The notes beneath the pieces were generated by a model. It did not search any database, was not told the DNA's origin, and saw only the letters and a list, made by a program, of their open reading frames with translations. DNA of 64,000 nt from Latrodectus hesperus (Eukaryota > Arthropoda > Arachnida > Araneae > Theridiidae), in contig CM075853.1 in NCBI GenBank assembly GCA_037975125.1, positions 26,069,349 to 26,133,348 on the forward strand. The letters are read 5' to 3'. Of the stretch, positions 57,101-64,000 are shown piece after piece. The number at the start of each line of letters is the position of its first letter. Position 1 is the first letter of the stretch. Made by a program: the position numbers and the translations under genes.

Positions 57101-57922
57101 TTTTATAATTAACTGGTAAATGTTTTGCAAATAATTGTGTAAAGTGGGAGGTTTAATCAATTACAAAGAGGTTTTATTTTATGTTTGGTTACAAAAATAC
57201 AGCAGTTAATCAGAAAAATCAACTTAAATTTAATTTCCTTTATTTTTCTATAATTAAACATTAACGAGACAAACATCGTAAAAAATTTTTATGTACAATA
57301 GATAATAATTTTTATTATAAAAGACTTTTTTATATTTTTATGTAGTAGATAAACCAGTTTTTTCTAAAATAAAAATTGCATTAGCTCACATATCTTGTTT
57401 GTTTCCTGAAACTTAATCAATTTATGGTTAAATAAAGTAGCTTTGCAATTAAAACTATTAATAATGTTTAAGTAAACATAATTATTTTATATTAGATGCA
57501 TAAAATTTCATAACTATCAAAAATTATAAAATAGTTTTACCAATAATCTAAATATTATAATGTTTTAGGGTAAATATTTGAGTAACAACGTTTAATAAAA
57601 AATGCAGGAACCGAAAATGCATATATTTTATTTACATCAATCCATAATTTGAGAAATAAACATAACAGTAACACATGATGGCATAAAAACCTTTTTTTTT
57701 TTCATTTCGAATTTTTAATCTAAAATGAATAAACTACCTTTATTAGGTTTAAATCAACATTCTCATTATCTGAATAAAAGTAAATCGAATGGTAAGAAAT
57801 ACAAAAGAACATTCTTTCTTAAAGTTTAAATTCCATATATTTACAGTAAAATATAGTGAAACTAAAACATGGTTGAATAAAAAATAAACATATTTATATG
57901 GAATTAAAATAAAAACTACTTA
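54197..57922. repeat. Array unit 2
   Basis: It is nearly identical to unit 1. It holds the 787-bp element fragment, the endonuclease fragment (54320-54666, minus strand) and the inverted repeat centred at about 56451. Confidence 0.95.
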
Positions 57923-60900
57923 CCAGGGTTTACGGGAGCTGGTTCGCGGCCTCTGATTCTATATTCAAGGCTATCCTGTCATTCCTACAGGACGTTCGGT
58001 GATCCACCGCCTACCGACGCGCCTGGTAGCTGCTCAGGCCCCAGGATAAGGGAGTTTAGGACTTTTCCAGTACTGTTTGCATAATTGCAACCCCAGTTCT
58101 GGTGTTCAGCATTGAGGTCCCCAGCGAGGATGATCTTAAAAGTGAGTGCTGCAAGGTTTTCAATGTCAACAGAAAGAAGTGAAGAATTGGAGGTGGGGGG
58201 ATGTAGAGTGACGCCACTGTAATGTCAGAGCTTTCCGAGAAGTGTAGTTTGATAATTGTCGCTTCAGCAAAGTGCAATTTAGGTGTGGGAATATGTGTAT
58301 GGCTGATATTTGTTTTGATTAGAATGGCCGTACCTCCCTAATTCCGGAAGTTTATTCTGCAAACCATTTGCGTTCCATATCATAATTTTCATATTTTCGA
58401 ATTTTTTAATTATCATTGTTAGTTTCATTAAAACTAAGAGCTTTTAATAAAATGTTGACTTTATCTGTTGGATGGATGGTCTTCTCTAGAAGAGAACAGT
58501 GTTTTGTATTAAAATATAATTATGGAGTTTAGAGTTTTACTAGCAAAATTATTTTGTATTTTTTTAATAATTAATAAGTCTGAAATAAATATGTTTATTC
58601 TATATTTCTGTTTATTCTATATAGTAATTTACATAATTGAATAAAATTGTATAAAATGAATTTTTTTTTAACTGAAAAAATATTTTGATATAGAATGAAC
58701 ATATATATTTGAACCTCATTAAATACAAATGTATATATTTTACTATAAATATGTAGAATATAAATATATAGAATTTAAAATTTGGGAAAAATTTGTTTTA
58801 TATTTTTTTTACTATACAATTAATTTTATTCGTATAGTGATAATGTTGATTGAAACATAATAAAAGTAGTTTATTCATTTTAATTTTGAATTTCGAAATG
58901 AAAAAAAAATTTTAATTAAGTCAACTTCTACTTTTTATCTTTATTTATACCATCATGTGTATTTTTTAAATTACAGTTTGATGTAAATAAAATATATGTA
59001 TTTTAGTTTCTGTATTTTGTATTAAACATTACATTTTACTTAATATTGTACATTAAAACAACATAACATTTAGATTATTGGTAAAACAGTTTTACATTTT
59101 TTGATATTTAATGAATTTCTGTGTTACTATAAAAGTTAGTTTATGAATGATGATCATATTCACTTAAAAAGTATTAATACAGTTTTAATTACAAAGCTAT
59201 TTTATTTATCCTTAAATTAAGATTCAGGAAACTGAAGCAAAATATGTGAGTTAATGCAATTTATATTTTAGAAAATCTAGTTTATCTATTTCATAAAAAT
59301 ATAAACAAATAAACGTCAGTTATAAAATAAATAACTATCTATTAGGTATCAAAAAATTTTGCTATATTTGTTTCATCAATGTTTAATAATAGAAAAATAT
59401 AAGAAATTTAATTTGATTTTTGTTAAAAGTAATTGTATATTTCTAAGCAAATTAAAAATAATCTCTTTGTAATTGATTAATCCTCCTACTTTGCGATTCT
59501 TTACAAATTATTTGCTAGTTAATTATAAAAATTCATTTATATAATTGAAAAATCTTACTAAATTAAAACAAAAAATTAAGTTGATGATTTGGTTGAAAAA
59601 TAGAAATTATATTATCAAGACTAATTTAATATTTTAATTAAACTTTGAAAATTACAATCGAATAATTTGAAAATTTACTTAGAACAGATGAAAATTCTAA
59701 AAACAAATGTAAATAACAAAAGATTAGGATTTTTTATACTGAAAGAAATATACTTTTTAAAATTTATAAGTTCAAAATTTTTCACAGAAAAACTGTTTGT
59801 TGAGGGAATAACTTATATTTAATTGCTTCATACTAAAAATTAAAGTTTTTCAGGAAAAACAAAAATTGCTATTATTGAAATGTTGTATTTATAAAAAGAA
59901 ATATTTTTATAGATTATTACATCAGCTCTTACCTTAATTATTACCTTAACTGGATGTTTATTTATAAATGATAATGATTTGAATTAACATTAATTATATT
60001 AATTAATTTAATGAAATTATACAAAATGTTATATATTTAATTACTAATTTTTAATTAATTATTAATTTATTTATTACTAATTTAGTTTTTATTTATTCAT
60101 AAAACTTGAAAAAAATGGTCATTAAATTTTAATCCGATAGATGGCAGCACAAAAAAATGTAACAAGTACACAAAGATTACATTTTGTACTTCTTACAGTT
60201 TTTTGTACTGCTATCTATCGGATTAAAATATAACGACAAAGTTTTTAAATATTTATAAATAAATTGAATAAAAACTAAACTAATAATAAATAAATTAATA
60301 ATTAATTAAAACTAAATAAGTAAATCAATAATATTTTATATAAAACCATAAAATTAATTATTATAATTAATGTTAATTTAAATTATTATCATACACTGAA
60401 ATATTAATAAAAATATCTATAAAAAATAATTCTTATTATTTATGCAACATTTCATTAATATCAAGTTTTTGTTTTTTCTGTAATGCTTTAATTTCTAGTA
60501 TGAGGCAAAGAAATATAAGTTATTTCTTTACAAACCTTGTTTTTTTTTGTAAAAAATTGTAAATTTCTAAATTTTCTTAAACGTAATTCATTCAATATAA
60601 AAATGACATTTTATTATTTACATTTATTTTCAGAATTTATATCTGTTCTAAGTAAATTTTCCAATTACTCATTCATAATTTTCAAAGACTTCCAATTATA
60701 ATTATAATATAAAATTAGATAAGATATCTCATCATCATATTATATAATATAATTTCATTTTTTCAACCTAATCAGTTTAATTTTTTATTAGAATTTAGTA
60801 AGACTTTCCAATGATGTAAATTAATTTTTATAATTAACTGGTAAATGTTTTGCAAATAATTGTGTAAAGTGGGAGGTTTAATCAATTACAAAGAGGTTTT

Positions 60901-61647
60901 ATTTTATGTTTGGTTACAAAAATACAGCAGTTAATCAGAAAAATCAACTTAAATTTAATTTCCTTTATTTTTCTATAATTAAACATTAACGAGACAAACA
61001 TCGTAAAAAATTTTTATGTACAATAGATAATAATTTTTATTATAAAAGACTTTTTTATATTTTTATGTAGTAGATAAACCAGTTTTTTCTAAAATAAAAA
61101 TTGCATTAGCTCACATATCTTGTTTGTTTCCTGAAACTTAATCAATTTATGGTTAAATAAAGTAGCTTTGCAATTAAAACTATTAATAATGTTTAAGTAA
61201 ACATAATTATTTTATATTAGATGCATAAAATTTCATAACTATCAAAAATTATAAAATAGTTTTACCAATAATCTAAATATTATAATGTTTTAGGGTAAAT
61301 ATTTGAGTAACAACGTTTAATAAAAAATGCAGGAACCGAAAATGCATATATTTTATTTACATCAATCCATAATTTGAGAAATAAACATAACAGTAACACA
61401 TGATGGCATAAAAACCTTTTTTTTTTTCATTTCGAATTTTTAATCTAAAATGAATAAACTACCTTTATTAGGTTTAAATCAACATTCTCATTATCTGAAT
61501 AAAAGTAAATCGAATGGTAAGAAATACAAAAGAACATTCTTTCTTAAAGTTTAAATTCCATATATTTACAGTAAAATATAGTGAAACTAAAACATGGTTG
61601 AATAAAAAATAAACATATTTATATGGAATTAAAATAAAAACTACTTA
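57923..61647. repeat. Array unit 3
   Basis: It is nearly identical to units 1 and 2, with the endonuclease fragment at 58046-58392 and the inverted repeat centred at about 60177. It is about one base shorter at its end. After ctactta the expected ccagg of a next unit is replaced by aaactaaataatatttt. Confidence 0.95.
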
Positions 61648-62087
61648 AAACTAAATAATATTTTATATAAAACCATAAAATTAATTATTATAATTAATGT
61701 TATTTAAATTATTATCATACACTTAAATATTAATAAAAATATCTATAAAAAATAATTCTTATACTTGTACTCGCTATGTCATTGGCTCTTCTGTACTTGT
61801 TACTGAAGAGCCAATGACAGAGCGCTAAGTACACTTATTACTTTGTAACAAGCACGTACGCACATACTCGCTGATTACTTTGTAACAAGCAAGTACTTGC
61901 TGATTATTTATAGCGAGTACGTGAGTACTTGCTTGTTACTTTGTAACAGGCACGTACTCACGTACTGCTCACGTACTTTGTAACAGGCACGCACTCACGT
62001 ACTGCTCACGTACTTTGTAACAGGCACGTACTCACGTTCAAATACTTATTACAAAATACTGGTTACAGGTATTTCTTCCCATCCCTA
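61648..62087. mobile_element. hAT-like terminus with minisatellite
   Basis: 61648-61770 repeats part of the right arm (compare 52855-52984) with a small deletion. Then come tgtcattggctcttctgtac and its inverted partner (a 15-bp foldback at about 61780-61822), and several copies of the 37-bp minisatellite unit in inverse orientation (gttacaaagtacgtgagcag on the minus strand). The end, read on the minus strand from 62087, is TAGGGATGGGAAGAAATACC. The layout mirrors 44555-46720, so both belong to one family. Confidence 0.7.
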
Positions 62088-64000
62088 AATGGAACAGATC
62101 TGCTTACGGAAATGTCCCTTTAATTTGTCCTAAATGTCCTTTGCCATTAGAGTACGTCATCATTAAATCGGCTACAGAAGGGCTCAACGTAAAATTTTTT
62201 AAGCCAAACATAATTCGGTTTCGCACAAGATGAATTTAATTTATTCCTCATTATAAATTCTTACAAATTACAACTGATTTTTCTTTTACACAAAGTCTAT
62301 TGAGATAATATTTAATTAGGAAAAGTATTCCTATAATAATATAATTAAAAAATTGAATTTTGATCGAAATTTCTTAATTTTACAATATTATCTAATTTTA
62401 GAGAGCAGTATTTGAATAGTAATTTAATCAGTAATATTTGAATAATATAATGTAATATCAGTAATATAATGTATATCGGTAATATTTGAATAATATAACC
62501 CTGTGATTTATCAATATCCATGGGCACCAGTCATACTTGTTTATGGTAACATCAGTACCGAACCTACAATTTTCAAATAGTGAAATCATAAGTACCATCT
62601 GTTGCCGGCTTCCCCGCAACATTGCCTGGGGCTCACTTTAGAGGATGTTCGCAACAGCCTCTCCCGGTGCTTGACTTTGCAGGAGTGCATGGAATCATAG
62701 ATTTGATTTAGCTGCTGCTAGATCCTGAAGGACTGGACACAACGACAACAACACATTACTACTGTAAGTAATTCAGATACAATTTTTATAATTGAAACAA
62801 TACATTAAAATTTTTTATTAATGAAACAATACATAAATTTACAATTTTTTAAATTATTTGCATATAAAAAAGTTTGTGTCATAAATAAATGATAATTTTT
62901 TTATTTTGTATTCTTGATCTGCAAGTATCTTTTGATATCATAATAGCTTAAATAAATTAAATTAATAAAAAGAATTAACATTTTTACTTTCTATACTTTA
63001 CATGCTAAAAGCAGTTATTACTTTTCATTATTTTTAATGATTGTTGAGGTTTGATATATGCACTAGATTGCATAGTTATTTACTTAATACATTCTTTCTA
63101 ATTAATGTTTGTTTCTAATTACTCGTTTGAACCTGCTAAGAAGAAAAGTTACTTTAATATGTATGTAAATGTTCAAAATAATTTTTTTAATAAATAAACT
63201 GCAAATATTTTCAATTATTATTAAACCACACTTTTTTTCAAAATCCTCATAAGGCACGGGCATTTAAATTAACTGGTTTAAATAGAATTAAATGATTGAT
63301 AATTTCTTTTAAAGATTTATAAAAATAAATATTAAAAATCTTATCAATAGAGTTAATTCTATTTAAAATTAGATTGGAAAAGAAGATAGGAAATTTTATG
63401 AACAATTATTTTGAGTCATAATTGTAAAATATTGATGAAAGAAAGAAATATATGATAATTAATTTAAAATAAGTAATTTGTCAACACTGATTATCAAGTT
63501 TCTTAACAATTATCCAAATTATTTATTTAGTGATTTGGATTATTTTTAAGAAACTTGATATTTAACTTCATTTTAATAATTAATTATTTAGTGATACATC
63601 TGATAAAAAGTAGAACAATAATAATTTTTCTGTCAATTCAAATATTACAAAGGGTCTTTTTCAAGAAATAAAATGTAATTCATTTATTTGAATATACATA
63701 GATATATAGTTGATAAATACATTAAAGATATATATAGTTGATAAATACATTTTACAGTCTAAAAAATGTATTAAATGCGAAAATTATTGTAATGAATTAT
63801 ATTATTTATAATATTTTAATCATATCAACTATATATCTTTTAACATACTTATGATATTTTAATAATAAAAAAATAACATCAAATATATATTTTTAGATTC
63901 TATAAATATTTTTAAAGTATATTCAAATTCGAATATTATATACATTCCTTTTAATTTATAAATGATTATTTTCCCCTCAAAGTTTGACATAAAAATAAAA
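62088..64000. other. AT-rich non-coding DNA with a GC-rich patch
   Basis: No gene is recognised. 62600-62700 is conspicuously GC-rich (gccggcttccccgcaacatt and so on) and may be a repeat fragment of unknown family. A 27-bp direct repeat (agatatatagttgataaata) lies at about 63700-63755, and its inverted partner lies at about 63825-63840. Confidence 0.45.
63492..63560. repeat. 28-bp-arm hairpin
   Basis: The arms 63492-63519 (tatcaagtttcttaacaatt...) and 63533-63560 pair at 26 of 28 positions around a 13-nt loop. This is longer and better than expected by chance even in AT-rich DNA. It could be a small foldback element or a hairpin RNA precursor. No flanking TSD was found. Confidence 0.75.

Larger units (their letters stand above)
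50471..61647. repeat. Tandem array of three 3726-bp units
   Basis: The copies are 50471-54196, 54197-57922 and 57923-61647, head to tail. Corresponding positions are exactly 3726 bp apart (for example the endonuclease fragment at 50604, 54330 and 58056). I see only a handful of differences, such as aaatttaag versus aaatataag (59398), agtagatc versus agtaaatc (60320), and T-run lengths. Each unit contains 123 bp of the 787-bp LINE derivative, the Jockey endonuclease fragment and 5' flank to about +590, then a large inverted repeat. Copy 1 is joined on its left to the rest of the 787-bp element. Copies 2 and 3 begin abruptly at ccagggtttacgg. Copy 3 passes into a partial right-arm sequence at 61648. 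Confidence 0.95.

Noticed and set aside
50604..58277. Three identical 73-codon frames as a gene family
   Set aside because: They are frame-shifted pieces of a LINE endonuclease, copied with the 3726-bp unit.
50471..61647. CRISPR array or tandem gene cluster
   Set aside because: The repeats are 3.7 kb long, eukaryotic TE-derived and without spacers or intact genes.
44555..62087. One giant 17.5-kb hAT or composite transposon bounded by the two inverted TAGGGATGGG termini
   Set aside because: The termini match in inverse orientation, but I found no matching 8-bp TSD, and a possible nearer right end exists at about 46783. Kept only as a hypothesis under the array finding.

Overview
This window is eukaryotic, very AT-rich and contains no host protein-coding gene that I can support. 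Almost everything recognisable is transposable-element (TE) DNA. The mixture is non-LTR retrotransposons of the I and Jockey groups, BEL/Pao, Tc1/mariner, pogo-like, piggyBac, hAT, PIF/Harbinger, and tRNA-derived SINEs. That mixture, and a 314-bp repeat at 8902-9215 that reads like a family common in orb-weaver spider assemblies, suggests an arthropod, most likely a spider. The spider assignment rests on recollection and was not tested by a search.

Region 1-19 kb: AT-rich non-coding DNA with scattered short elements. There are two copies of one tRNA-derived SINE (1206-1506, 10994-11290), each with a 14-bp target-site duplication (TSD). A tRNA-Ser-like SINE lies at 13841-14061 and a third SINE type at about 15420-15566. 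A decayed tandem array of about 290-bp units with a tRNA B-box-like core occupies about 2900-4640. A duplicated SINE-like repeat at 8695-9990 carries a nested insertion. A (TA)n tract lies at 8206-8287, a TAGGGATGGG-ended hAT-like copy at 15913-17600, and a 669-bp hAT MITE at 17943-18611.

Region 19-39 kb: a decayed piggyBac transposase (about 21440-23290, one end at 23850), then a BEL/Pao pol remnant on the minus strand (27920-33221). The remnant is interrupted by a 1600-bp Tc1/mariner element (30941-32540, TA duplication) and a 728-bp MITE (29672-30399, 6-bp TSD). A pogo-like C-terminus and a second Pao fragment lie beside it. At 37.1-38.6 kb is a decayed hAT transposase whose 3' region holds a 547-bp MITE with a perfect 8-bp TSD.

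Region 39-51 kb: a full-length I-type LINE (39182-44513, minus strand, 13-bp perfect TSD) with ORF1 and a 1201-codon ORF2 that are both open. ORF2 carries endonuclease, reverse transcriptase, RNase H and a terminal zinc knuckle with all expected catalytic residues. Next to it is a hAT-like end with a 37-bp minisatellite, split by an internally deleted PIF/Harbinger element (44726-46498, TAA TSD) that keeps pieces of both Harbinger genes. Then comes a broken Jockey-type LINE (about 46800-51060, minus strand). Its endonuclease is interrupted by a 787-bp LINE derivative (49807-50593, 12-bp TSD).

Region 50.5-62.1 kb: three almost identical head-to-tail copies of a 3726-bp unit. Each unit fuses a LINE fragment to a giant inverted repeat (arms about 1.45-1.5 kb, centred on a 40-bp-arm hairpin) made from two head-to-head copies of the sequence seen singly at 15.9-17.6 kb. 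The array ends in a hAT-like terminus with the same minisatellite as at 46.5 kb. The last 1.9 kb is AT-rich with one strong 28-bp-arm hairpin.

The genes here do not form a pathway. The only apparently intact coding capacity is that of the I-type LINE.
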